Below are positions 7,063-17,100 of a DNA stretch of 64,000 nucleotides, piece by piece; within the stretch, counting starts at the first letter, position 1; the number at the start of each line of letters is the position of its first letter. Source of the DNA: Edaphochlamys debaryana (taxonomy: Eukaryota > Chlorophyta > Chlorophyceae > Chlamydomonadales); assembly GCA_016858145.1 (NCBI GenBank), contig JAEHOE010000120.1, forward strand, positions 248,001 through 312,000, given 5' to 3'. A program made the position numbers and the translations under genes. The notes beneath the pieces are model-generated. The model made no database searches and was not told where the DNA came from. It saw nothing but the letters and a program-made list of their open reading frames with translations.

Positions 7063-7359
7063 GGGCAGCAAGTGTCTGTCTGTTTGCACGTCCATGGTGC
7101 ACATCCTGGCGGGCAAGTGGGTCGTCTGTCCCCGTATAAAGCACATGGTCCGCACTCAGTATCCATCAAGTTACACTCTGACAAGTGAATTTTGTTACAC
7201 CCGGAAACGATATAAAGAGGTACCCCACAATGGGGAAGGTATGACAACATGGTTTAGTGTCATCGAGTCCTGGTCTATTGATGAGACTTCAGTGCGGCAA
7301 GGCATTGCCAGGTTCCCCTTACACACGTTCCCCTCTCTCCGACCCTCCCGTCCTGACAG
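7063..7359. other. transition from viral to host-like DNA
   Basis: No gene is seen. Two TATA-like elements (cgtataaagc near 7133 and gatataaagagg near 7209) are followed by only a few codons (MGKV then stop). A GGTACC half-site occurs at about 7220. By about 7350 the base composition and a spliced exon look like host DNA, so the virus/host junction probably lies here. Confidence 0.45.
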
Positions 7360-8022
7360 ACCCGGAGACAGGCCGGATGCGCTTCTTCCTGCCGCACCGC
7401 TTCCAGCGCAACCCCAACGACCGATGGAGCACGGAGCACCTGTTGCAGATTGTGGGTGTCAAGGACGCGGCGGAGCGCGCTGATGGCAGCACGGTCCTGC
7501 TCGACAAGGAGAGCCTGGAGGTGAGAAGCAAGCGAAACGGGGTGGCGCGGGGGGAGGGGGCGCAGAGGCCAGGATGGGCATGGGCTGGCATGGTGTGGCC
7601 ATTCCCTGTTGATCAAAGGCGCCGGGAGGGCGCAGGGGGGGGCCTGGGCACCACTTGCCTGGAAGCGTTGCAAGCAAGCCTGCTGGGCCCGTTTCTCGCC
7701 CGCAGGACCTCACCGCCTACTGCGAGCAGTACGGCTGGCAACTGGACGATGGGGCGCTCGCAGATGCCGAGGACACGGGAGAGGGCAGCTCCGCCGTTGT
7801 GAAGCGGCCACGGACAGGCAAGAAGGGCAAGAAGGCACCCCGGCTCGCTCTGGAGCTGGGACGGGCCTGGCCAACAAGCGGCGGCCACGACAGGCCAAGC
7901 TGCTGCGAGACGTGGACCAGGCGGCCCTCACGGCCGTTGATGAGGCGGTGGGGCTGCTCGCTCGCGCGTCGGCATACGGCAGGCAGATCAAGTCCACCCG
8001 GCTGGGCGATTACGATTACTAG
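7360..8022 (+). pseudogene. 3' part of a spliced host-type gene, unknown product
   Basis: Two exons are visible. One runs 7360-7520 (acceptor tcctgacag; PETGRMRFFLPHRF ... LLDKESLE; donor gtgaga). The other starts at 7706 after cgcag (DLTAYCEQYGWQLDDG ... VVKRPRTGKKGKK). The reading must then change frame between about 7830 and 7865 to reach LANKRRPRQAKLLRDVDQ and LARASAYGRQIKSTRLGD, ending at 8022. Upstream exons are absent, replaced by the viral block. I do not recognise the product. The basic Lys/Arg-rich stretch suggests a nuclear or nucleic-acid-binding protein, no more. Confidence 0.5.
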
Positions 8023-8036
8023 GGTGGGCTAGCCAG

Positions 8037-8600
8037 TTGGGCATGGCGGCCCTCGGGCTTGGGCGTGGACGGGCGTGGGCATGGCGGTGCATGCATGGGC
8101 TAGGGCGGCTGGGCGTGGTGGCCCTCAGCCTTAGGCGCGGGCCTGGCGGTGCATGGGCGACAAGGGTTCTTGGGCTAAGGCGGCTGGGCATGGCGGCTCT
8201 CAGCCTTAGGCGTGGACGGGCGTGGACATGGCGGTGCATGGGCTCAGGAGGCTGGGCGTGGCGGCCCTCAGGCTTGGGCGGCTGGGCATGGGTGAGGGTG
8301 GCTGGGCATGGCGGCCCTCGGGCTTAGGCGTGGACGGGCGTGGGCATGGCGGTGCATGGGCTAGGGCGGCTGGGCGTGGTGGCCCTCAGGCTTGGGCGGC
8401 TGGGCATGGGTGAGGGTGGCTGGGCATGGCGGCCCTCGGGCTTAGGCGTGGACGGGCGTGGGCATGGCGGTGCATGGGCTAGGGCGGCTGGGCGTGGTGG
8501 CCCTCAGGCTGAGGCGTGGGCCTGGCGGTGCATGGGCGACAAGGGTTCTTGAGCTAAGGTGGCTGGGCATGGCGGCCCTCAGCCTTAGGCGTGGACGCTG
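8037..8600. repeat. GC-rich compound minisatellite
   Basis: Imperfect tandem blocks are built from 'gggcatggcggccctc', 'ggcgtggacgggcgtggg' and 'ggtgcatgggctagggcggc' modules in higher-order copies; for example 8294-8400 and 8415-8520 are almost the same. All frames are open through it, so the open frames are not genes. Confidence 0.9.
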
Positions 8601-8668
8601 CTGGGGACTGGACGGAGTATATGACACCGACTGGGTGAGCAGGATCGGTGTGGAACACGCAACACCGC

Positions 8669-8908
8669 GACACGGTGCGGATGAGCGAGCAGGGGGGGGT
8701 CTCCGCCAGCGGGTGGGGGAGCGACACGGTGCGGATGAGCGAGCAGGGGGGGTCCTCCGCCAACGGATGGGGGAGCGACACGGTGCGGATGAGCGAGCAG
8801 GGGGGGGTCTCCGCCAACGGATGGGGGAGCGACACGGTGCGGATGAGCGAGCAGGGGAGGGTCTCCGCCAACGGATGAGGGAGCGATACGGTGCAGATGA
8901 GCGAGCAT
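8669..8908. repeat. 54-bp minisatellite, about 4.5 copies
   Basis: Units start at 8669, 8723, 8777, 8831 and 8885 with gacacggtgcggatgagcga. Each is 54 bases (18 codons), so the same peptide would repeat in each frame. Copies differ by a few bases; the last is partial and more diverged. Confidence 0.95.
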
Positions 8909-9162
8909 ACCCCCCTCCCGACCATCGCGATGAGCCAGAAGCGAGCTCGGATGAGTTTGCGACCACGGATGAGCCGACCAGTGAAAGTCGCGGATGGGCA
9001 AACTCGCTCAAGGTTCCCACCCTCCTTGCCGCCTGTCCATCCAGATATTTGCTTGTGTTGCAGCATTACATAACACCTGCTCTAGACTCAAACGCCGCGA
9101 GTGTAGCTTATTGAGCTCTCGATCCTGCTCTGCATTTAGCGGGCTGCCTAGTGTCCTCGAAG

Positions 9163-9987
9163 ATGGCAACTGTCACGGAGTATAGCATTACTGGCAGCCA
9201 GCCCCGGCAGCTTGCCCTTGCTGACGTTGAGCGGTTCACGGACAGCGGTGCTGCCGTCTTCCGCGAAAGCTCAACATGAGACATGCGGCAAATCATTGGC
9301 AGTGGCGCTTCTGTACTCCACCTAGCACAGAACCCTGGGGGCCGCACCGAGGCTGAGGTGCTCGCCGACCTGGAGCAGGCCAATGAGCACCTGCGCAAAC
9401 GCAAGGTACCTTGTTGCAGGGCAGTGCATGTGAATTGTGACCTTCTAATAAATATGATGCTATGCAGGTGCTGGACCACCTCCACAACCTGCGGGGCAAG
9501 GCCATCGAGCCTTTGTTTTGTGACTTCCGCAGCTCGCTGCAGTTGAACTTGAGCGCTCAGCACAAGCCGCTGGTGGAGGGATGCCACAACTTTTTTTGAC
9601 TTCAACAAGCTGTTCACGTCGTTGGGGGAGGGCAGCGCGCCGTACGAGAAGCTGCTGACTGCCAGCAAGCCCTTCTGCCAGGAATACAACCTGGAGCCGG
9701 AGTTTTGGGTCCAGATCGCCGCTTTGGAGGACCTCAACTATGTGCGCAACCGCGAGGTGCACTGCTCCGTCGACGACAGCGCCAAGTTCATCAGCTCCAT
9801 CTGCGACCAACCCGAAGCTTTCCCAGAGCTGGATCAGGCCTGGGGCATGGTTGAGGCTCTGGCGAACTACGGCAGCCAGAACGCGTCGGCGTTGGACGCT
9901 GCCGCTGAAGCGCAGCGCCGGGCTGCAGCCAAGGTCACCGCCAACTTCAAGCAGCGCCGGCAGGTGAAGTACCAGGACAAGAAGTAG
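9163..9987 (+). pseudogene. spliced gene of unknown function with stop and frameshift
   Basis: An ATG at 9163 opens MATVTEYSITGSQPRQLAL. An in-frame TGA at 9277 is followed in the same frame by MRQIIGSGASVLHLAQNP and a helical stretch. A 62-base intron (9406-9467, aag|gtacct ... tgcag|gtg) keeps phase into VLDHLHNLRGKAIEPLF. A run of seven T (9591-9597) then breaks the frame at CHNFF. One base over, the protein resumes as DFNKLFTSLGEG and runs to KVKYQDKK-like basic residues and a stop at 9987. The C-terminal half is soluble and helix-rich (PEFWVQIAALEDLNYVRNRE). The family is not recognised. Two defects suggest a pseudogene, though the T-run could be an assembly error. Confidence 0.55.
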
Positions 9988-10976
9988 TCCCACCAAGTGA
10001 GTCAACACCGGAGTGAGCAATTGGTCTTAGTGGCGGGAGGTTCAGGACGGAGCACGGGCGGGGCCTGGGGCTGGTGCGAAGGGCCTGCCCGAGGCAGTGG
10101 AGGGCAGCTTGGGGTGCGGTTTGGGTGGGTGTTGGGGTGCGGGTTAGGATGCTGGGCCCCCCGGCGGCGGCGGAGGGTGAGCGCGGGCTGCCAGCTGGCT
10201 TGTACCTGCCCGTGCCGCCCCCCATGCCTGCTTGCCGCCTGCTGCTCCTGCTGCTGCTTCTGCTGCTTGCCCACCCACCCACTCCACACTGAGGAATGCC
10301 GGTGCCCTCCTGCTGCACCCCGTCCCCCTCCCCCAATTGCAGCACTGCCGAGCTGGCTGCCCCCTGATCGCCCGCGGCCCTGCCTCTCCCCGGCAGCTGC
10401 GGCGATGGTGCAGGCGGAGGTGCAGGCAGAGGCGGCGGATACTGTGTGCAAGGATTAGCCTGGAGGACCAGGGCTCGGAGGAGCGGCGGTGGCGGTTGAT
10501 GGAGGCAGCGGCGCGGCGGTCGGAGGCGGATTTGGGGGAGATTTGGGCGGAGGAGGGGAGGACGGGGGGATGGGCCGTGGCGGGCTCAAGCCTGGAGCTG
10601 GGGCACAAGCGGGGGGCGGGGGGGGGGAAGTGCGGGGGACCATCCGGAGCGAGCAGAGCATCTACCCTCTTAGCAGCGTCTGGTCATCTGGCGACGGGCC
10701 AGCAGCAGTGAGGGATGGTGTCGGGAGTGATGGATGGAGCGCCTGGTGTACATAGATAAGGAGCAACCGGTTGTGGTAAACGTGTGGCTGGTAGTTCGCC
10801 CCTGTGTCTTTGGCCCAACACGTTCGAGTGCTATGCTGGGATGCACGCACCCCCCACCAACTTATGGTGGTTTGGTACTGTTGCGGTATTGGGGTGGGAT
10901 CCGTTAAGTTGGGTCAGTGGGTGGGCGTGGTGGGAAGCTGCAGCTCTGAATCAGGACTACTGCTCTGAACTGAACA
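9988..10976. other. GC-rich stretch, possible exon at 10460-10711
   Basis: Mostly noncoding-looking. From 10460 a frame reads LEDQGSEERRWRLMEAAARR and continues helical and charged to about 10570, then becomes Gly-rich to a stop at 10709-10711. This could be an exon of the preceding gene, but no consistent splice chain was found. The segment 10790-10842 is shared with 21985-22040. Confidence 0.3.
10790..10842 (+). repeat. dispersed repeat, copy 1 (second at 21985-22040)
   Basis: Shared core 'cctgtgtctttggcccaac' followed by aca(c/t)gtt-like sequence and 'gctatgctgg' against 'cctatgctgg'. Both copies are on the + strand and both lie downstream of short coding-like fragments, as a common 3' end of related elements would. 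Confidence 0.7.
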
Positions 10977-11132
10977 TGCATCAAGGAGCACAACAGCCGC
11001 ATTACGTTCGAACATGTCTGCAACAGCTGGGTATTATCCAACTTCGTGCAGCGCAACGTTGACTATGTGGAAATCACCCTGATGCGAACATGCCTGCCGC
11101 CAATGGAGATGGACGACTGGGTTGAGGTGTAA
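10977..11132 (+). pseudogene. C-terminal gene fragment, unknown
   Basis: The frame reads CIKEHNSRITFEHVCNSW, then VLSNFVQRNVDYVEITLMRT, then PPMEMDDWVEV and a TAA at 11130. The composition is balanced and unlike the GC-rich noise around it, so it is very likely a real last exon. No upstream exon was found, so it is either orphaned or spliced from far away. The TAA overlaps TGTAA, the usual green-algal polyadenylation signal. Confidence 0.4.
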
Positions 11133-11249
11133 AGCGTTTGGTATGGAAGACCGGGTCATCCAGTGATGTCTTGAGTTGTAAAACAGATTGCGTGATTGCA
11201 TCTTTTTGGGCTTGGTTTAAGTAGGGAGCTTTGATAGAACTCTTGATGT

Positions 11250-11395
11250 TCCGGAAAGGGGGGGTCTCGCGTGACTTTTGGGGGGGTCTCACGTGACCAG
11301 TCTGCTCCGCGTTACCGGGTCTTGGCGGTACCCCTTTGAGCCCAGCCGCCAGCATTTTTCGCGTTTTTGCTGCCGCGTGACCAGTTCCCCACTGA
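11250..11395 (+). repeat. left inverted repeat of candidate 11.7-kb element
   Basis: Starts ggaaagggggggtctcgcgt and continues through ctgctccgcgttaccgggtc, ttggcggtacccc and gccagcatttttcgcg to tgctgccgcgtgaccag. The reverse complement of 22820-22950 matches it along nearly its whole length, with few differences. A second reverse-oriented copy lies at 22700-22815. Confidence 0.85.
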
Positions 11396-11588
11396 GAGTG
11401 AGGCTCGCGTTACCGGGTCTCACCCGCGTGACCAGACTTGCGCACTTGTGCAGAAGGCGGGGTGGACCCAACAGTCATTCACCGGCACTCGCCACGGCTG
11501 GGGTTCTCATGCCGAAGGGAGGCGACCAGTAGGCAGGAGGCCCTGGCATCCCTGAGCCCCGTCCCCACTCGGCTCTCCGCTCGGTCCC
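11396..11588. other. short stretch without a gene
   Basis: Continues the repeat motif once more (ggctcgcgttaccgggtctc at 11401-11420). No coding sequence is seen. Confidence 0.5.
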
Positions 11589-11943
11589 TTACCCACCTCC
11601 CGACTCCTCCACGTCCGCCGTCGCCTCGCCGTTGCTGTCCGCGCCGTCATCCTCCTCCTCCTCCTCGCTGAGCTCCTCGGCTGCTGTGTCCGCGCCCTGG
11701 GGCCCAGCGCCAGTGCCGGGCGGCCGGACAATGCCGAGCAGGCGCATGCAGCCGGGTCCGTACTTGACGCCTGTGGGCCATGGACGTGGCGCCCCTTACC
11801 ATGCCAGGCCCACTCGGCTCGCATTGCTTGCGTTGCCCCTCGCGCTCACCCTCGACCACGCGCGTGACATAGCTCCATATGCTGCCCTGCCGCTGCCCGC
11901 CAGCGGCACTGGTCCCCACGTCCTCTGTCAGATCGCGCTTCAC
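11589..11943 (-). pseudogene. two-exon fragment of a reverse-strand gene, acidic tail
   Basis: Exon A (11943-11850) follows a tgcag acceptor and reads VKRDLTEDVGTSAAGGQRQ then SIWSYVTRVVE. It ends at a gtgagc donor. Exon B (11770-11589) follows a cacag acceptor and keeps phase: GVKYGPGCMRLLGIVRPPG, then an acidic run (EELSEEEEEDDGAD) and a stop. A clean splice with phase 1 on both sides supports real coding origin. No initiating exon was found upstream (11944-12127). The product is not recognised. It lies just inside the left inverted repeat, divergent to the next gene. Confidence 0.45.
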
Positions 11944-12127
11944 CTGCACACAAGATCACCGTGCGTTTCAACTTGCTGGCCAGTCGCAGCGGGCTGAGCA
12001 TAGCCTTACATCGGCGGCTGCTTGGTCTAGCAGAACCCCAGCGCCTGCACGGTCCGGGTAGATGGCCGCAGCTGCAGCTGGGTCCCAAGCCTATGGGGGG
12101 GGGGGGGAGGAAGCTGCCGATTAGCTG

Positions 12128-13039
12128 TTGCTAGGGTGGGTGAAGGCAAGGAAGCTGCCGTGCCCCCCTCGCGTGCAAAGGGAGGGCACGCGGGGATGGC
12201 ACCCGCTGTCGGGCGTGGACAACCTGCAGAACCTCATCCAGCACCTGATGAGCCGGGCGCACATGCTGAAGGTCAAGGCCGAGGAGGTGCGCCTCAGCCA
12301 GCGCACGCTGCGCGAGGACTTCGCGCTGCCGGCCGACGTGCGGCCATCCTGCTGCGCGTGGCCGGTGGCGCAGCGGCTGCACCTGTTTGGGCGCCGCGAG
12401 GTGGACGCGGAGGAGGCGTACCAACGGGCGCAGGTGCAGCTCGCCTCTGCACGGCGGCTGCAGCCACCGCAGCCGCAGCAGGCACGAGCAGCGTCCAACG
12501 AGCGGGGCGGGGCGGGGCGGGGCGGGACCAGGACGCGGCACAGGCAACACCGTTCTGCAAGCGCAGATCCGGCGATGGGGCAAGCGCCCACCCGCCGCCA
12601 CGCTCTGCCGCTGGCGCCACCGCCACAGCCGAGCCCAATGCCGCAACACCCCTCCCTCGGGGGCCAGCGGCCAAGCCCGATGCCGCAGCTGCAGCCCAAC
12701 AACCTGCCGCCGCAGCAGAGCCCACTGCAGCCGCTCCTCCGTCCCTACGGCCAGCAGCAGCAGCAGCAGCGCCAGGGTCCCTCGCCGCCGCAGCACCACC
12801 AGCCCCCGCGGGCACAGACGGCGGCACAGCCCGGAGCGGTGCCGCTGCACGGCAGGTTCAACAAGTCCGTCCAGGACAGAAGCACGGCGCCAGCAACGTG
12901 GCAGTGCGCCCTATGCAACCAGCAACACGCAGTGTCCTACTGCTGCAGCTGCCATGGGCACGTGATGCCGACGCTGGAGGGGCAACTGGAGCGGTTTAAC
13001 TGTACCGCGTGCGGAGAGTACGACGTTGGTTTCGTGTGA
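12128..13039 (+). CDS. Gln/Pro-rich protein with C-terminal Cys cluster
   Basis: The open frame of about 300 residues has no ATG near its start; an internal exon or an upstream exon is likely. The ordered N-terminal part (DNLQNLIQHLMSRAHMLKVK ... LREDFALPADV ... EEAYQRAQ) is helical. A long Pro/Gln-rich middle follows, with poly-Gln at about 12750-12770. The last 45 residues hold a Cys/His cluster: WQCALCNQQH, YCCSCHGH and FNCTACGEYD, that is two CxxC pairs flanking C-C-x-x-C-H, which looks like a zinc ribbon or two-zinc finger. A nucleic-acid-binding role is plausible. It ends 46 bases before the methyltransferase gene on the same strand, inside the same inverted-repeat-bounded segment. Confidence 0.5.
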   Translation: MLGWVKARKLPCPPRVQREGTRGWHPLSGVDNLQNLIQHLMSRAHMLKVKAEEVRLSQRTLREDFALPADVRPSCCAWPVAQRLHLFGRREVDAEEAYQRAQVQLASARRLQPPQPQQARAASNERGGAGRGGTRTRHRQHRSASADPAMGQAPTRRHALPLAPPPQPSPMPQHPSLGGQRPSPMPQLQPNNLPPQQSPLQPLLRPYGQQQQQQRQGPSPPQHHQPPRAQTAAQPGAVPLHGRFNKSVQDRSTAPATWQCALCNQQHAVSYCCSCHGHVMPTLEGQLERFNCTACGEYDVGFV

Positions 13040-13085
13040 GACGGGGCACAGGGGCGGGGTGTAGCCTGGACAGAGTGCTGGTTAT

Positions 13086-14160
13086 ATGACTGTTTGGCCT
13101 GACGTGCGTGTCTGCGCTCTGCACAGGGCTCCGGACGTTTCGAGTCTCGTGTCCGCCGAAAGGCGTTTCTTTGAGGCAGGCGCGTCGCAGTTCACGGCAG
13201 CTGCGGATGCTCTTCTAGAGATTCAGGACATGCGTTTATACACGGCAATAGGTTTCGAGTCGTTTGCGAGTTACGTACCCGATTCTGGCAGGATGAGCAT
13301 CACTATCCGTCGGGCACAGCACCTTGTGGCAGCAGGGCGGTTTCTGCGGCTGCTGTCGGACACGGACGCAACCCCGACTAATGAGCGCCAGGTGCGTTCT
13401 TTGACAGGGTTGTTACCGACAGATGCAGTTGCGGCCTGGCGGCTCGCAGTGCGCCGCGCTGATGGGGTCGTGCCAGCGGGGCGACTGGTAGAGCAGTGCG
13501 CTCTCGAGGTCATGGGGCAGGGGTGGAGCAGCCGACTTCCACTTAGCGCCGAAAGGGTGCAGTCAGGAACCAGCTCGGATGAAGACCGTTCCACGGGCGC
13601 GATAGGCCGCCCAGCAGGGGTGCAATTGTTTGTTTCAAGTGAGAGTGTGGAGTGGTACTCCCCGGAAGTTGTTCTGAACTCGGTACGGGCCTTGCTGGCC
13701 GATGGGATAACGCTGGACCCTTGTTCGTCAGCAGCCGCCAATTTGCGTGTGGGGGCAGAGTGCTATTACACTGCGCAAGTGGATGGGCTTGACGAAGAAA
13801 ACCAATGGTACGGAAACGTGTAAATTAACCCGCCATTTGGGTTGCGCGGCGGTCGCAGCTACCAGTCCCTGTTTTTTTTAGCGCTGCGTGCGGGAGTACT
13901 CTGCGGGTCGCATTAGGCAAGCAGTGCTCCTGCTAAAGGCTGCGGTCGGATACTCGTGGTTCAATGCATTACTGCAGTGGCCCGTGTGCTTTGTTCGGGA
14001 GCGCTTGGCCTTTGTTCGGGGAGGAGGTGAGAGCAGAAGGGGCCGCTCCTCTCTGACGTGGGGTGCGTGCGCGGTTAACCCCCACGGCAGCGTGGTGGTG
14101 TACATAAGGCCAAACGTTCAGGCTTTCGCGTTGCATTTTGGCCCACTGGGTTCTATCCCT
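13086..14160 (+). pseudogene. phage-type DNA N6-adenine methyltransferase (Dam family), interrupted
   Basis: The C-terminal half matches the phage Dam family (PF05869): EWYSPEVVLNSVRALL, ITLDPCSSAAAN, ECYYTAQVDGLDEE, then the catalytic NPPFG (normally (D/N)PP(Y/F)). After a frame change come AGRIRQAVLLLKA, WFNALLQWPVCFVRERLAF and VNPHGSVVVYI. Its role would be transferring methyl from SAM to adenine in DNA. The N-terminal 150 residues resemble the helical DNA-binding region of phage/plasmid proteins: RLYTAIGFESFASYV, ITIRRAQHLVAAG, then ERQVRSLTGLLPTDAVAAW. The gene is broken twice: a TAA at 13821 directly before the catalytic INPPFG, and a one-base shift at or after the T8 run (13872-13879). 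Homology ends at about 14150, where the tandem array begins. It is intronless and of phage or bacterial ancestry, carried in algal DNA. Confidence 0.85.
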
Positions 14161-17100
14161 GGGCCCCGCACGCCGACGGTCCCATGGGGGGGCAAGACGG
14201 GACTCCAAGGCGAGGACCCAAACACACGAGGCGCCGAGGGCCGGACCACCCCGCAACGCGCAACAGAGCCCGTGCACCCGGCCCGAGTTGCCCCTCTGCC
14301 CAGGCATCCGAAATACGGCAGCAGGCCATAGCCGCGCCTACCCCCACCTCGTCCCCGCCGCCCTGACAACCATGGGTGCGCCAGGCCAGAGGGTCGCTGC
14401 TGGCCCGCAATACTCACGCCTATCCACGGCTTCGCCCTTGCAGGCAGCCTACGCCAGACGAGAGAGCGACACAAGGAGCAGCCCGGCAGCATAGAGGCGT
14501 CTAGAGACGCCGTGCACAGCAGCACATGGCCAGTAAAGCGCGGCAACTCCACGCCACGGCGACAGAACCCTCCATAAGCGGGCCCCGAGCTCATGCTTAG
14601 GCTTGGGAGCGCACCCCCCGGCAGCAATGCAAGCTCCCTCCACTGCGAGAGTCCCGTGCTGGACACACCTCCGCCGTATGCAGTGGCGCCTTGGGCCCCT
14701 GCACAAGCTGCCGTGTACCACGCCCGGCCCAGGCGCGGCTGGGCTGCCACCCGCCATCTCCAGCAGCCCTGAACGGACCACGCTGTCTTTTCAAGGCCAG
14801 ACGGCCGCCTCTGCTCCTCCATGCTGCGGGGCAAGCCCGCTGTACCGCTCACGCCGCAAGCAGGCAAGGCCCAGCGACCCCTGCAGCTGGGCGCAGAAGA
14901 GCAGACGCTTGAGCCCTCGAGCCGGGAGTGTGACCAGAGCCGGCTGTGGGAACATAGCACGAGCCTCCCCACGGGGCCGCGGCCGCGGCACCCTAGCGTG
15001 TGGCCCCGCCACCGCCACATACCGCCGCCTCTAACGAGTGAGTCCCGCCGCTGCGCTCTGGACCCCACGCAGCTGCGCGTGCGCCTGCCTGTCGAGACGG
15101 AACCACCTGGACCAGACCCCCCATGAAGGCTTGCTGCCGTGGCGCAAGGCCGGGGGGGGCTTTGGCGGGCATGCCCTCAATGCGTTGGAGATGGCCCGCG
15201 TCGGCCCGCCCAAGAAGCTTGGTCTCTTGCCAGACCTTGTGCACCTCCTCGCCAAGGGATGACAACCCAGACTGCTGCTTGCTGCAGCCGCGCGCGGTGC
15301 TCCGCGGTTGCTCCCGCGAGATGCGTCGATCCGGCAGCTTGGCGAGCGCGAGCGCCATTGTCGGGCTGCTTAGTAGTAGCCAGGTGACCCAGCTATCATG
15401 GGCGGCAGTCGACCAGACGTCGCGGGTATGTCGCTGCGATGGCGCGAAGCCCTTCTTCTTTTGTGAGCCGTCACAGCGAGCGCCCTGCCCTATGCCTACT
15501 ATGCTCGACTCAAAGCACAGTATAAGGTTATGCATCTATCGAGCTGAAGTGTGGGAGGCGGCCCGAGGTCGCGAAACGTGGTGAGTCGCAGAGGCGCAAT
15601 AGGAAGGGAGAACAAGAGTAGAGCTATAGTCTATGTCAAGGTGGTGAAAAGGCGGACTGATATGGAAGCCCCAGACTGCGCATCGATATCGCTGTCGTGC
15701 AGGCGTGCGGTCGGGCCCTCGCTCGCGGGACTCGCCCCTTGCTCAGGCCAGCAAGACGAGTGCCCTTCCCATGCACGCCCGCTCGAGTAGCATGGCCCTC
15801 ACACGAGCGACGCTCAATGCACGGCGCCTGGGCCCCGCACGCCGACGGTCCCGTGGGGGGGCAAGACGGGACTCCAAGGCGAGGACCCAACACACGAGGC
15901 GCCGGGGGCCGGACCACCCCGCAACGCGCAACAGAGCCCCTGCACCCGGCCCGAGTTGCCCCTCTGCCCAGGCATCCGAAATACGGCAGCAGGCCATAGC
16001 CGCGCCTACCCCCACCTCGTCCCCGCCGCCCTGACAACCATGGGTGCGCCAGGCCAGAGGGTCGCTGCTGGCCCGCAATGCTCACGCCTATCCACGGCGT
16101 CGCCCTTGCAGGCAGCCTACGCCAGACGAGAGAGCGACACAAGGAGCAGCCCGGCAGCATAGAGGCGTCTAGAGACGCCGTGCACAGCAGCACATGGCCA
16201 GTAAAGCGCAGCAACTCCACGCCACGGCGACAGAACCCTCCATAAGCGGGCCCCGAGCTCATGCTTAGGCTTGGGAGCGCACCCCCCGGCAGCAATGCAA
16301 GCTCCCTCCACTGCGAGAGTCCCGTGCTGGACACACCTCCGCCGTATGCAGTGGCGCCTTGGGCCCCTGCACAAGCTGCCGTGTACCACGCCCGGCCCAG
16401 GCGCGGCTGGGCTGCCACCCGCCATCTCCAGCAGCCCTGAACGGACCACGCTGTCTTTTCAAGGCCAGACGGCCGCCTCTGCTCCTCCATGCTGCGGGGC
16501 AAGCCCGCTGTACCGCTCACGCCGCAAGCAGGCAAGGCCCAGCGACCCCTGCAGCTGGGCGCAGAAGAGCAGACGCTTGAGCCCTCGAGCCGGGAGTGTG
16601 ACCAGAGCCGGCTGTGGGAACATAGCACGAGCCTCCCCACGGGGCCGCGGCCGCGGCACCCTAGCGTGTGGCCCCGCCACCGCCACATACCGCCGCCTCT
16701 AACGAGTGTGTCCCGCCGCTGCGCTCTGGACCCCACGCAGCTGCGCGTGCGCCTGCCTGTCGAGACGGAACCACCTGGACCAGACCCCCCATGAAGGCTT
16801 GCTGCCGTGGCGCAAGGCCGGGGGGGGCTTTGGCGGGCATGCCCTCAATGCGTTGGAGATGGCCCGCGTCGGACCCCAAGAAGCTTGGTCTCTTGCCAGA
16901 CCTTGTGCACCTCCTCGCCAAGGGATGACAACCCAGACTGCTGCTTGCTGCAGCCGCGCGCGGTGCTCCGCGGTTGCTCCCGCGAGATGCGTCGATCCGG
17001 CAGCTTGGCGAGCGCGAGCGCCATTGTCGGGCTGCTTAGTAGTAGCCAGGTGACCCAGCTATCATGGGCGGCAGTCGACCAGACGTCGCGGGTATGTCGC

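Noticed and set aside
8669..8908. CRISPR-like array
   Set aside because: The units are contiguous 54-bp tandem copies with no unique spacers, and the context is eukaryotic.
8458..9114. 218-codon + frame across the minisatellites
   Set aside because: Repeat-driven open frame with no balanced segment or splice support.
13086..14160. Assigning the methyltransferase to a DIRS retroelement
   Set aside because: DIRS elements carry a related methyltransferase domain, but no reverse transcriptase, RNase H or tyrosine recombinase sequence was found nearby, and the N-terminal domain differs.
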